This document shows, piece after piece, positions 50,449 through 59,343 of a DNA stretch of 64,000 bases. The notes under the pieces are model-generated. The model saw only the letters and a list, made by a program, of their open reading frames with translations, had not been told where the DNA came from and made no database searches. Position 1 is the first letter of the stretch; each line of letters begins with the position of its first letter. A program made the position numbers and the translations under genes. Source of the DNA: Pseudonocardia broussonetiae (lineage in GTDB: Bacteria > Actinomycetota > Actinomycetes > Mycobacteriales > Pseudonocardiaceae); contig NZ_CP053564.1 of assembly GCF_013155125.1 (NCBI RefSeq), positions 6,703,501 through 6,767,500 on the forward strand. The letters are read 5' to 3'.

Positions 50449-51473
50449 GCCATCACCTGCGCCAGGGTGTCGAGCACGGCGGGACGGTCGCCGAACGGGA
50501 CCACGACGAGGGTGTCGACGCCCGCGTCGGCGAAGCGGGCCACCTTCTTCTCCAGCGTGGCCGGCGTCGCCGCGATCGCGACGAGGTCGATCAGGTCGTC
50601 CGTCAGCGCGGCGCCGGCCCCGCGCCGGTCACCGGCGAGGAAGCGGTCCTGGCACTCCCGGGCGCTGGCCCCGTGGCCGTAGCGGACGGCCAGCTCGGCG
50701 TAGAAGTTCCGCTCCTTCGACCCCATGCCGCCGAGGTAGAAGGCCAGCAGGGGCCGGACGAGGTCCCGGGCGACGCGCACGTCGGCGTCGACCGCCACCG
50801 GGACCGCCGCGGCGATCGTCATCGCGGACCGGTCCCTGCCCGCCCGCTCGAGGCCCCGCAACAGCGGTGCGGTCACCATCTCCGCGTGCTCGGGGCTGAG
50901 CAGGAACGGGAACCAGCCGTCCGCGATCTCGCCGCACTGCTCCACGGTCTTCGGCCCGGTCACCCCGAGGTAGATCGGGATCCGGTCCTGGACCGGACCG
51001 CCGCCGAGCATCTTCAGGGGCTTGCCCAGCCCGAGGCCGTCCTGCGTCGGGATCGTCCACTCCTGCCCGGCGTAGGAGAGGCGCTCGCCGCTGCAGGCCG
51101 CGCGGATGATCTCGATGTACTCCCGCGTCCGGCGCAGCGGCGAGGTGAACGGCACCCCGTACCAGCCCTCCGACACCTGCGGCCCGGACAGCCCGAGACC
51201 CAGCAGCAGGCGCCCGCCGGAGATCCGGTCCAGCGTCGCGGCCGCCGTGGCGGCCGCCGCCGGCTGGCGCGCGGGGATCTGCAGGATCCCGCTGCCCAGC
51301 CGGATCCGCTCGGTGACCGCGGACAGCGCGCCGAGGATGGCGACGGCCTCCTGGCCGTACCCCTCGGCCACCCAGACCGAGTCGTAGCCGAGCCGGTCCG
51401 CCTGGCGCGCGAGCGCCACCTGCTCGTCGTAGGTGAACCAGGGCCAGTAGGCGACGAACGCACCGAGCTGCAT
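50445..51473 (-). CDS. LLM-class oxidoreductase, probably F420-dependent
   Basis: 342 residues. QLGAFVAYWPWFTYDEQVALARQADRLGYDSVWVAEGYG and RIRLGSGILQIPARQPAAAATAAATLD are typical of the F420-linked actinobacterial LLM group that often accompanies acyl-CoA pathways. The C-terminal DLIDLVAIAATPATLEKKVARFADAGVDTLVV supports this. It is likely to oxidise or reduce a CoA-linked or alcohol intermediate. Start at ATG 51473; a TTG at 51485 is a weaker alternative. It overlaps the thiolase start and lies 33 bp after the quinone reductase gene. Confidence 0.87.
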   Translation of the reverse strand: MQLGAFVAYWPWFTYDEQVALARQADRLGYDSVWVAEGYGQEAVAILGALSAVTERIRLGSGILQIPARQPAAAATAAATLDRISGGRLLLGLGLSGPQVSEGWYGVPFTSPLRRTREYIEIIRAACSGERLSYAGQEWTIPTQDGLGLGKPLKMLGGGPVQDRIPIYLGVTGPKTVEQCGEIADGWFPFLLSPEHAEMVTAPLLRGLERAGRDRSAMTIAAAVPVAVDADVRVARDLVRPLLAFYLGGMGSKERNFYAELAVRYGHGASARECQDRFLAGDRRGAGAALTDDLIDLVAIAATPATLEKKVARFADAGVDTLVVVPFGDRPAVLDTLAQVMA

Positions 51474-51506
51474 CGACAGTCCCAATCAGTACTCGAACGG
51501 AGGGGG

Positions 51507-52475
51507 TCAGAAGTGGAGGACGAGCTTGCCGAGCGCGCGCCGGTCGTCGAGGGCGGCGAGGGCGTCCGCGACCCGGTCCACGGGGAGCACCTCGGCGACC
51601 GGCGGATCGAGCGCCCCGGCGCGCAGGTGCGGCAGCAGGGCGTCCCACTGCCCGGTGACGAAGCCCGGCACGCCGAACGCCGGACCGCCCCAGCCCACGC
51701 CGCGGACGTCGGTGTTGGTCAGCAGCAGCCGGTTGACCTTCACCGTGGGGATCGAGCCCCCGACGAAGCCGACCACCAGCACGCGACCGCCGGGCGACCG
51801 CAGGCACCGCAGGGAGTCGGTGAACCGGTCGCCGCCCACCGGGTCGACGACGACGTCCACGCCCTCGCCCCCGGTCAGCGCGCGCACGTCCTCGCGGAAG
51901 GAGGCGGCGCCGACGACGTCGTGCGCCCCGACCCGCCGGGCCAGTGCCGCCTTCTCCTCGCTGGAGGTGACGGCGACGACGCGCGCGCCGAGGGCGCGGG
52001 CGAGCTGGACGGTGGCCGTCCCGATCCCGCCCGCGGCCCCGTGGACGAGGACGGTCTCGCCCGCGGCCAGTGCGCCGCGCCCGCACAGCGCGTGGTGCGC
52101 GGTCAGGTAGTTGACCGGCAGGCAGGCACCCTGGACGAAGGACACCTCGTCGGGCAGCGGCTGCACGAGGAACTCCGGCACCGCGACGCACCCGGCGAAC
52201 GCGCCGTGCCGCACCATCGCCACCACCCGGTCGCCCGGCGCGAACCGGGACCGGTCCGGTGCGCTCGCCACGATCCCGGCGCACTCGCCCCCGAGCGTGA
52301 ACGGCGGCTCGAACCTCTCCTGGTAGAGGCCGCGGGTGTGCAGCAGGTCCGGGTACGCCACACCCGCCGCGCGGACCTCGACCACGACCTCGCCCGGACC
52401 GGGCTCGGCCGCCGCCACCTCGCGCACGACCACCGCGGCCGGGCCGTCGAAGCTCACCACCTGGACCGCACGCAC
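51507..52475 (-). CDS. NADPH:quinone oxidoreductase family (zinc-free MDR)
   Basis: 322 residues. FTLGGECAGIVASAP lacks the zinc His-Glu pair of alcohol dehydrogenases, and the structural zinc Cys lobe is missing. The nucleotide site is VLVHGAAGGIGTATVQLARALGARVVAVTSS and the C-terminal ALDDRRALGKLVL is typical of QOR proteins. It may reduce an enoyl-CoA or quinone double bond in the pathway. Start at GTG 52475 after GAGGAGGCGACC. In the operon between a CoA ligase and an LLM protein, it probably acts after CoA activation. Confidence 0.9.
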   Translation of the reverse strand: MRAVQVVSFDGPAAVVVREVAAAEPGPGEVVVEVRAAGVAYPDLLHTRGLYQERFEPPFTLGGECAGIVASAPDRSRFAPGDRVVAMVRHGAFAGCVAVPEFLVQPLPDEVSFVQGACLPVNYLTAHHALCGRGALAAGETVLVHGAAGGIGTATVQLARALGARVVAVTSSEEKAALARRVGAHDVVGAASFREDVRALTGGEGVDVVVDPVGGDRFTDSLRCLRSPGGRVLVVGFVGGSIPTVKVNRLLLTNTDVRGVGWGGPAFGVPGFVTGQWDALLPHLRAGALDPPVAEVLPVDRVADALAALDDRRALGKLVLHF

Positions 52476-52528
52476 GGTCGCCTCCTCGTCGTCGCCCGCC
52501 CCGGACCCGGTCCGGTCACGCGGCACCG

Positions 52529-54097
52529 CTAGCCGATCGCCCGGTCCCGGCCCGCCCAGAGCCCGGCGCGCAGGAGCTTCTTGTCGATCTTCCCGACCGC
52601 CGTGGTGGGCAGCGCCGACACGATCTCGACCGACTTGGGCGCGTAGTGCGCGCCCTTGCGGGCACGGACCGCCGCGGTCAGCTCCTCGCGCAGCCGCGGC
52701 GGTGCGTCCTCCCCGCCGCGCGCGACCACGAAGGCGTGGACGGCCTCGCCCCACCTGTCGTCGGGGGCCCCGATCACGGCCGCGGAGGCCACCGCCGGGT
52801 GCGCGGTCAGGATGTCCTCGACCTCGCGGGGGTAGACGTTGAAGCCGCCGGAGATGATCATGTCCTTCGCACGGTCGACGATGTGCAGGAAGCCGCGGTC
52901 GTCACGGCGGCCGAGGTCGTCGGTGTGCAGCCAGTCGCCGCGCAGGGCCCGCGCCGTCTCCTCGGGCTGCTCCAGGTAGCCGCTCATCACCAGGGGCGAC
53001 CGGACGCAGATCTCGCCGACCTCGCCGTCGGGCACCTCGGCGCCGTCCTCGTCGAGGACCGCCACGCGGACCCCGACCACGGGGCGGCCGCAGGAGGTGA
53101 GCAGGTCCGGCTCGTGCTCGTCCGGGCGCAGGGTGGTGATCCCGGCGCACTCGGTCTGGGCGTAGCCCTGCACCAGGACGCGACCGAAGCGCTCCTGCGC
53201 CTCCTCGATGCGGGCCGGCGCCATCGGCGCGGCCCCGTAGGCGAACGCCTTCAGCGAGGAGACGTCGAACGCCTCCGTCCGCATGGCCTCGAGCAGCGCG
53301 TACATCATCGTGGGCACGCCGAACGTGTAGGTGATCCGCTCGGTCTCCAGCGTGCGCAGGAAGGCGCGGGGGTCGAAGGAGTCGTGCAGGACGACGGTGC
53401 CGCCGAGGAGGAGGGTCGGGAGCACCGGCATCGACGCGGCGTGCGTGATCGGCGCCGCGGCCAGGTAGCGGGCGTGCGCGTGCACCCCGAAGGAGGCGAT
53501 GACGGTCTGGGCCTGCTGCACCATCGCGCGCTGGGAGACCATCACCCCCTTCGGGCGGCCGGTCGTGCCGCCCGTGTACTGCAGCCACGCCAGGTCCTCG
53601 TGGGTGATCCGCGGGTCGCGCTGCAGCCGTCCGCCCGGCTGCGCCGCGCACAGGGCGCCGATGTCGGGAGCGAGCTCGGAGGGCCCGATGCTCAGCAGCG
53701 TGCGCACGCCCGTCGCCCGCTGCGCGATCACCGCGCCGGTCTCGGAGAACCGCGGGTGGACGAGGAGCACGGTGATCCCGGCCTCGTCGCACAGCCGGAC
53801 GTGGTCCTCGGGCGAGCCCAGCGGGTGCAGCCCGCTGTAGCTCGCCCCGAGCAGGTACGCGGCCAGCTGCAGGAGGTACGCCTCGGGCGCGTTGACGCTC
53901 AGGGTCGCCACCGCGCCACCCCGCCCGACCCCCGCGTCGGCCAGGACGCGGACCATCCGGCCGGTGAGGTCGGCCGCCTCCGCGTAGGACATCCGCCGGT
54001 CGCCGTGGACGAACGCCTCGCTCCCCGGGGTGCGCTGGAGGGCCTCGACGATGAGGTCCGCGTAGGTCGGACCCGCGGCGACCGCCGGAGCCGTCAT
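52529..54097 (-). CDS. Acyl-CoA synthetase (AMP-forming, class I)
   Basis: 522 residues. AMP-binding motif QYTGGTTGRPKGVMVSQ at about 170-186; YGAAPMAPARIEEA; QGYAQTECAGI; DRGFLHIVDRAKDMIISGGFNVYPREVE; and the catalytic Lys in TAVGKIDKKLLR. It activates an acid to its CoA ester, for example a phenylpropanoid or other aryl-alkanoate given the neighbouring thiolase and crotonase. ATG 54097 opens a five-gene operon (with the quinone reductase, LLM, thiolase and crotonase). A TetR-type palindrome lies upstream at 54272-54287. Confidence 0.92.
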   Translation of the reverse strand: MTAPAVAAGPTYADLIVEALQRTPGSEAFVHGDRRMSYAEAADLTGRMVRVLADAGVGRGGAVATLSVNAPEAYLLQLAAYLLGASYSGLHPLGSPEDHVRLCDEAGITVLLVHPRFSETGAVIAQRATGVRTLLSIGPSELAPDIGALCAAQPGGRLQRDPRITHEDLAWLQYTGGTTGRPKGVMVSQRAMVQQAQTVIASFGVHAHARYLAAAPITHAASMPVLPTLLLGGTVVLHDSFDPRAFLRTLETERITYTFGVPTMMYALLEAMRTEAFDVSSLKAFAYGAAPMAPARIEEAQERFGRVLVQGYAQTECAGITTLRPDEHEPDLLTSCGRPVVGVRVAVLDEDGAEVPDGEVGEICVRSPLVMSGYLEQPEETARALRGDWLHTDDLGRRDDRGFLHIVDRAKDMIISGGFNVYPREVEDILTAHPAVASAAVIGAPDDRWGEAVHAFVVARGGEDAPPRLREELTAAVRARKGAHYAPKSVEIVSALPTTAVGKIDKKLLRAGLWAGRDRAIG

Positions 54098-54271
54098 CGC
54101 CGCACGCCCCGGCGGGCGGCGCAGCGGGCGGCCGGGCGTGCGGCCGGTCGGCGGACGTGGGAGTGGGTGCGCATGGCGGACCTCCGCGGTGAGGACGGGG
54201 GCGGGGCCGGCGGGAGAGCGACGGACACCGGCGACCCGGCTGCTGGTGGAGCGCCGTCACCGTGACACAGA

Positions 54272-54287
54272 TTAACTGGTTAGTCAA
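54272..54287. promoter_or_regulatory. Imperfect palindrome upstream of CoA-ligase operon
   Basis: TTAACT-GGTT-AGTCAA, arms complementary at 5 of 6 positions, in an AT-rich island between the two CoA-ligase genes. It lies 175 bp from the ATG at 54097 and just downstream of the ligase stop at 54324. Likely operator or promoter core for the 48503-54097 operon. Confidence 0.5.
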
Positions 54288-54323
54288 CATTGCCGGGACG
54301 GCCGGCCGGGCGCCGCCCCGGGC

Positions 54324-55901
54324 TCACCGTCCCGACGCCCGGCCCTCCCCCCGCTCCCGCTGCCCGGCCAGGCGGAACCGCTGGATCTTGCCGACGGCGG
54401 TGCGCGGCAGCCGCTCGACCAGGTGGATCTCGCGGGGCCGTCGTGGCCCCGACAGCCGCTCCTCGCACCAGGCCAGGAGATCCGCGACGAGCGCGGGCGG
54501 CGCGCCCGCGGCGGGGACCACGAAGGCGATCGGCACCTCGTCGCGCACCGGGTCGGGCGCACCGACGACGGCGGCGTCCACGACGTGGCGGTGGTCGACC
54601 AGCACCGCCTCCACCTCGAGGACCGAGACGTTCTCCCCGGCGACCTTGAGCATGTCCCCGGCGCGCCCGACGAACTCGACCTCGCCCGCCCCGTCGAGCC
54701 GCGCGAGGTCGCCGGTGTCCAGCCAGGTGACGCCGTCGTCGCCCCGTTCGGCGAAGGCAGCGGCCGTCGCGACGGGGTCATCGCGGTACCCCGCGAACAG
54801 CGAGAGCCCGGGGAGGCCGCCGACCTGGATCGCGCCGGTCGCTCCGGGCGCGACGGCGCCCCCGCTCCCCGGGTCGCGCAGCCGCACGTGGCAGCCGGGG
54901 GTCGTCGTGCCGAGCGAGGTCGGCACGCGGTTCAGCCGCCTGCTCACCAGCACCGCCGGCGCGGTCTCGGTCATCCCGTAGATCTGCCGCGGACGGCAGC
55001 CCACGAGCGCGGCGAACCGCTCGTACTCGTCGTCGGTGAGGTTCTGCGCGAACCACACGTTCTCCAGCGGCCGGGACAGCGGTGTGCTCCCGCCCCGCGC
55101 GAGGATCATCCGCACCGGGGCCGCGAACAGCGAGGCGTGCGTGGCGCCCAGCCGCTCCGCCTGCTCCAGGAAGCGGGACGCCGAGAACCCGTCGACGAGC
55201 ACCACGGTCGCGCCGACGGAGATCGACGCCGCGATCGAGTAGTACTGCGCGTTCGCGTGGAACAGCGGGAGGACGACGAGGGAGCGCGACCCGGGCCGCA
55301 GCCCCGCCGCGGCCGCCATGACGTCGCCGGCGAAGGCGTAGTTCGCCTGGGTGACCTCGGCGATCTTCGGTTCGGAGGTGGTGCCCGAGGTGAACATCAG
55401 GGACAGGGTGGTCAGCGGCTCCACCGTCGACGGCGCGGCGGGACCGCCCGGCGCGCCCGCCCCGGCGAGCGCCGGGTCGGCGGGATCCACCACGACGACG
55501 GGGCCGGCCGCACCCGACTCCCGGTAGGCGCCGGCCTGCGCGGGTCCGCACACGGCGAGCGCCGGGCGCACCCGCGCGGCCTGCCGTGCCAGCTCGCCCG
55601 CGGTGCTGCGCGGATCGCACGGCGCGACGACCCACCCGCTGCGGGCCGCGGCCAGCAGGAGCGCCACGAAGGCAGGCCCGTTCGGCAGGACCACGTGGAC
55701 GCGGTCGCCGGACCGCAGCCCGCGCGCCGCCAGGACCCGGCGGACCCGGTCGACCACCGCGTCGAACTCGCGGTAGGTCCACGCGGCCACCTCCCCGCCG
55801 GTGGGCGCGTGCTCGAGGAAGGTGCGGTCGCCCGCCGCGGCGACCGCCGACGCCCACCGGTCCGACAGCGTGCTCCAGCCGACGAGCACGTCGCCGTTCA
55901 C
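54324..55901 (-). CDS. Acyl-CoA synthetase (AMP-forming), second ligase
   Basis: 525 residues and clearly different from the ligase at 52529. LMFTSGTTSEPKIAEVTQ is the AMP motif, at about 168-185; QIYGMTETAPAVLV; VEFVGRAGDMLKVAGENVSVLEVE; and RTAVGKIQRFRLA with the catalytic Lys. The AMP motif has an unusual Ile-Ala-Glu after the invariant Lys. It starts at GTG 55901, overlapping the FAH gene stop by 4 bp, and is the last gene of the long operon that starts at 63670. It probably prepares a ring-cleavage side chain or aryl acid for beta-oxidation. Confidence 0.88.
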   Translation of the reverse strand: MNGDVLVGWSTLSDRWASAVAAAGDRTFLEHAPTGGEVAAWTYREFDAVVDRVRRVLAARGLRSGDRVHVVLPNGPAFVALLLAAARSGWVVAPCDPRSTAGELARQAARVRPALAVCGPAQAGAYRESGAAGPVVVVDPADPALAGAGAPGGPAAPSTVEPLTTLSLMFTSGTTSEPKIAEVTQANYAFAGDVMAAAAGLRPGSRSLVVLPLFHANAQYYSIAASISVGATVVLVDGFSASRFLEQAERLGATHASLFAAPVRMILARGGSTPLSRPLENVWFAQNLTDDEYERFAALVGCRPRQIYGMTETAPAVLVSRRLNRVPTSLGTTTPGCHVRLRDPGSGGAVAPGATGAIQVGGLPGLSLFAGYRDDPVATAAAFAERGDDGVTWLDTGDLARLDGAGEVEFVGRAGDMLKVAGENVSVLEVEAVLVDHRHVVDAAVVGAPDPVRDEVPIAFVVPAAGAPPALVADLLAWCEERLSGPRRPREIHLVERLPRTAVGKIQRFRLAGQRERGEGRASGR

Positions 55902-56887
55902 CGGGTCCGGTCCACGTCGACCACCCGCGTCGGGCCCTCCCCCTTGCGGCCCACCCGGTTGCGCAGCACCCCGATGCCGTCGGCCTCCAGCTCGACCACG
56001 CTCCCCTGGCCGATCCAGCGGCCGATCTCGACGCCGCAGCCCTTCCCGACCGTGCCGCTGCCCAGCAGGTCGCCGGGCTGCAGCGTCTGCTCCTGGCTGG
56101 TCCACTCGACGATCTCCTCGAAGGAGAACTGCATCGTGCCGAGCGTGCCCGTCGACCACACCTCGCCGTCCACCCGGGCCTGCAGGCGCGAGGTCCGCGG
56201 GTCGAACTCGTCGGGGGTGGCGATGCAGGGCCCGATGGAGCTGCCGAAGTCCTTGGCGATCCCCGGGCCGATGCCGATGCTCATCTCCCGGCTCTGGATG
56301 TCGCGGGCGCTCCAGTCGTTGTAGAGCGTGTAGCCGACGACGTGCCGGTCGGCCTCCGACGCCCGGATCCGGCGGCCGCGGGCGCCGATGACGGCGCAGA
56401 CCTCCAGCTCGTAGTCCAGCCGGTCGGTGTACGCGGGCCACGGCACGGTGTCGTCCGGGCCGTAGATCTCGTCGACGTTGCCCTTGTAGTGGGCCGGGAT
56501 GCGGTACCACTCGTCGGGCACGGCCGCGAGCACGCCGGCGGCCACGCACCCCCGCACGTGCTCCTCGACGACGAGGTAGTCCCGCAGGCTGTTGGGGCGC
56601 GGCAGCGGCGCGACGAGCCGGACCGCGTCGGCGGAGTGCACGACCGGCGCCTCCCGCCCCGCGGACGCGGCGGCGTCGCAGGACTCCCGCACCTCGTCCA
56701 GCGCCTGCTCGCCGCCGGCGATGATCCTGATCAGCTGCGAGGAACCCCCGGGCTCCCCGCCGCCGCGGGCCGGCAGGCCCGCGGCGGCGAGCGCCCCGTC
56801 GATGTCGACGACGGACCCGCCCCGCAGCACCCCGGCCCGCAGGACCGTCCCGTCCGGCCCCTCCAGCGCGTAGGTGACGAGCCTCAT
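55898..56887 (-). CDS. Fumarylacetoacetate hydrolase (FAH) family protein, longer form
   Basis: 329 residues. The metal ligands of the FAH fold are in DRLDYELEVCAVIGARG, the hallmark GYTLYNDWSARDIQSREMSIG lies at about 190-210, and GDLLGSGTVGKGCGVEIGRWI near the C-terminus is typical of the fumarylacetoacetase-type C-domain. Family members hydrolyse or decarboxylate 2,4-dioxo or 2-oxo-ene acids from ring cleavage. ATG 56887 overlaps the hydroxylase stop by 4 bp. A second, different FAH gene lies at 60234 in the same operon. Confidence 0.9.
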   Translation of the reverse strand: MRLVTYALEGPDGTVLRAGVLRGGSVVDIDGALAAAGLPARGGGEPGGSSQLIRIIAGGEQALDEVRESCDAAASAGREAPVVHSADAVRLVAPLPRPNSLRDYLVVEEHVRGCVAAGVLAAVPDEWYRIPAHYKGNVDEIYGPDDTVPWPAYTDRLDYELEVCAVIGARGRRIRASEADRHVVGYTLYNDWSARDIQSREMSIGIGPGIAKDFGSSIGPCIATPDEFDPRTSRLQARVDGEVWSTGTLGTMQFSFEEIVEWTSQEQTLQPGDLLGSGTVGKGCGVEIGRWIGQGSVVELEADGIGVLRNRVGRKGEGPTRVVDVDRTR

Positions 56888-58473
56888 CCGCCCGCACCCG
56901 CCACGCCGACCGGCGCCGGCGCGTCGACCGGGGCCGGCGCGAGCGCCGCCGCGAGCCGCGCGACGAGGGCGTCGAGGTCGGCGGGGTCCTCGGCCGCGCC
57001 GAACAGGTAGCGGTCCGGCCGCACGAGGGCGGCCGCGGCACCGAGCCCGGTGAGCCAGTCGGCGACCGCGCCCGGCGCGGCCTCGACCGTCCGGACGTCC
57101 AGCGCCGCCAGCAGCTGTGACGTCGCGGGGCTCGTCGCGGCGAGGGCGTCCGGCGTGGCGACGAGGGCGAACCGGTAGCCCACGACGTCGTCGAGCAGCT
57201 CTCCCGCGGGCGTCCGGGGCTGCGCGCTGAGCGTGCCGGCGGCCCCCTCCGCCTCGTCGCGGACGCCGGGTCCGAGCACCGGCCGCAGCACCGGCGCCTG
57301 GAACACCTCGGGCTCCTCGTCGGGGGCCTCCAGCGCCTCGACCCCGTTGGCCAGCTCGGCGGCGAGGGTGGTGAAGACCAGGACGTGCGGGCGCCGCTCG
57401 CTCTGGTAGGTGTCCAGCAGCGAGGCCGGCGAGTCCCCGCGCACCACGCGCCCGAGCTTCCAGGCGAGGTTCGTGGCGTCGCGGATGCCCGAGCACATGC
57501 CCTGCCCCAGGTGCGGCGGCATCGTGTGCGCGGAGTCCCCGGCGAGCAGGAGCCGTCCCGCCCGCCAGCGGTCGGCGGTCAGCGAGCGCCACTCGTAGAC
57601 GTCGCAGCGCAGCACCCGGTACTCGTGCGGCGCGTACCAGGGGGCGATCACCTCGTAGGCCTTCTCGCTGCGCTCGAACTCGGCGGAGTCGTCGTCCGGG
57701 CGCAGCATCAGCTCGAACCGCACCCGGGGGGCCGCGATCGGGATCACGGTCAGCGGGTTGCGGATGGCGCCCTGGATCCACGAGTCCCGCCCCGGCACCC
57801 GCTCCTCCGCCACCAGCGGGACGATGTCGACGATCAGCGACCGGTGCGTCGCGTGGTGGTCGGTCTGCGTGCAGCCCATCCGCTCCCGGACGAACGAGTT
57901 CGCCCCGTCGGCGCCGACCACGAAGGACGCGGTGATCCGCGACGGCCGGTCGGTGGCGAGCTCGCGGGTGGTCAGCACGACCTCGTCGCCGGTGTCCTCG
58001 ATCCCGGTGACCTCCCAGCCGAAGAAGGTGGTCGCGCCGGCGTAGGTCTGCGCGTGGCCGCGCAGGACCGCCTCGAAGTCCGGCTGGTGGAACATGTAGT
58101 CCGACTGCCAGCCCTGCTCGGTCAGCCCGCGGTTCATGTCCATCGCCATGATCGTGCGCCACTTGGCGTCGTAGTAGCGGTAGGTCCCGACGAGGGAGAA
58201 GGACTCCGCGAGGTCCTGCAGCCCCAGGGTCTGGAAGGCGCGCATCGTCTCGTCGTCGAGGTGGGTGGCGCGGGGCCGCGCCATCGGCATCCGCGCCCGG
58301 TCGACCACGGCCACCGTCAGCCCCTCGAGCTCGAGCAGCCGGGCGAGGGCCAGGCCGGTGGTCCCGCAGCCGATGACGGCGATGTCGACGCGGGTGTCGG
58401 TACGGGTGTCGGTGCGGGTGTCCGCGTGGGTGTCGGTGCGCGTGCCGGTCTGCGTGTCGGTGCCGTCGCTCAT
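56884..58473 (-). CDS. MhpA-type FAD-dependent hydroxylase
   Basis: 529-residue class A flavoprotein. FAD motif VDIAVIGCGTTGLALARLLELEGLTVAVVDR at about 29-60 in outline; DG motif VVGADGANSFVRERMG; GD motif LLLAGDSAHTMPPHLGQGMCSGIRDATNLAWKL. The thioredoxin-like C-terminal domain of MhpA/PheA relatives follows. It hydroxylates a phenol next to the existing OH to give a catechol for the extradiol enzyme at 59344. The first 28 residues consist of a Thr-Asp-Thr-Arg repeat (12-bp DNA repeat, 58391-58462) with no counterpart in the family. ATG 58473 follows GAGGTGAGGACC. Confidence 0.9.
   Translation of the reverse strand: MSDGTDTQTGTRTDTHADTRTDTRTDTRVDIAVIGCGTTGLALARLLELEGLTVAVVDRARMPMARPRATHLDDETMRAFQTLGLQDLAESFSLVGTYRYYDAKWRTIMAMDMNRGLTEQGWQSDYMFHQPDFEAVLRGHAQTYAGATTFFGWEVTGIEDTGDEVVLTTRELATDRPSRITASFVVGADGANSFVRERMGCTQTDHHATHRSLIVDIVPLVAEERVPGRDSWIQGAIRNPLTVIPIAAPRVRFELMLRPDDDSAEFERSEKAYEVIAPWYAPHEYRVLRCDVYEWRSLTADRWRAGRLLLAGDSAHTMPPHLGQGMCSGIRDATNLAWKLGRVVRGDSPASLLDTYQSERRPHVLVFTTLAAELANGVEALEAPDEEPEVFQAPVLRPVLGPGVRDEAEGAAGTLSAQPRTPAGELLDDVVGYRFALVATPDALAATSPATSQLLAALDVRTVEAAPGAVADWLTGLGAAAALVRPDRYLFGAAEDPADLDALVARLAAALAPAPVDAPAPVGVAGAGG
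58391..58462. repeat. Six 12-bp tandem repeats inside hydroxylase N-terminus
   Basis: Six units of 12 bp with the consensus CGGGTGTCGGTG, differing at one to four positions, read in frame as TDTQ, TGTR, TDTH, ADTR, TDTR, TDTR. Unit length is a multiple of three, so copy-number change would keep the frame. Confidence 0.85.
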
Positions 58474-58478
58474 GGTCC

Positions 58479-59342
58479 TCACCTCTGGTCCTGGTCGTCG
58501 GTCGGGCGGTGCACGGCGGTCACGCGGGCGCGCGTCCGCTGCTGGTGCGCGGCCTCGAACACCGACAGCTGCGGGTCGAGGCTGGTGGCGGTGGTGAGCA
58601 CGAGCTCGTCGTCGCCGCCGGGGCAGCAGGCGATCGCGAACCCGTCGACGTCGATCCGGTCGACGAGCACGCCGTCGGCCACCCGGACGAAGGCGCTGCC
58701 GGTCGTGGTCGCCACCCACACCGAGCCGTCACGGCCGGCGCAGACGCCGTCCGGCAGGTACTGCTCCCCCAGCTCGGCGCACAGGTCGAACCAGGTCCGG
58801 CGGTCCGTGAGCTCCCCCGCCGGCCCGATCGCGAACGCGGTGAGCCGCCCGGCGAAGGTCTCCGCCACGACGAGGGTCGCGCCCCCGTCCACGGTCACCA
58901 TCCCGTTGGGGAACACGAGGTCCTCGGCGGCCACCGCGACCGACGGGTCCGGGCCGTCCGGCGCGACCCGCAGGAGCCGCCCGGGCCGGTCGCGCCCGCG
59001 GACCTCGTCGACGAGCACCGTGCCGTCGGGCAGCACGAGGAGGTCGCCGAGGGTGCCCTCGACGAGGTCGGCCAGGTCGGCGTGCAGCGACCAGCCCCGG
59101 CCGTCGAAGCGGTCGAGGCGCGCCCCGGTCATCCGCGCGCCGACGAGCTCGCCGGACGGCAGGAACCCGGTCCCGTTCACCGGGCCGTCCAGGGGGTGGT
59201 CGGAGCGCCCGTCCGCGCCCAGGACGACCAGCCGCGACCCCTGGGTGTCCGACACCCACACCTCGCCGTCGCGCCAGAGCGGCGACTCGGCCCACACGAG
59301 GTCGTCGGCGAGCAGCCGCGAGCGCGCCGTGCCCGTGGCCAT
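58479..59342 (-). CDS. SMP-30/gluconolactonase/LRE family lactonase
   Basis: 287-residue six-bladed propeller protein. Metal-binding residues of the family are seen in WAESPLWRDGEVWVSD (Glu18), VFPNGMVTVDGG (Asn) and YLPDGVCAGRDGSVWVA (Asp). It hydrolyses a lactone, so a lactone is expected in the pathway or as a by-product of ring cleavage. ATG 59342 abuts the extradiol dioxygenase stop, and 5 bp separate its stop from the hydroxylase start, so it is firmly inside the operon. Confidence 0.9.
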   Translation of the reverse strand: MATGTARSRLLADDLVWAESPLWRDGEVWVSDTQGSRLVVLGADGRSDHPLDGPVNGTGFLPSGELVGARMTGARLDRFDGRGWSLHADLADLVEGTLGDLLVLPDGTVLVDEVRGRDRPGRLLRVAPDGPDPSVAVAAEDLVFPNGMVTVDGGATLVVAETFAGRLTAFAIGPAGELTDRRTWFDLCAELGEQYLPDGVCAGRDGSVWVATTTGSAFVRVADGVLVDRIDVDGFAIACCPGGDDELVLTTATSLDPQLSVFEAAHQQRTRARVTAVHRPTDDQDQR

Positions 59343-59343
59343 C

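Noticed and set aside
58391..58462. Possible CRISPR-like tandem repeats
   Set aside because: Units are contiguous, 12 bp long, in frame within a coding sequence and without spacers.
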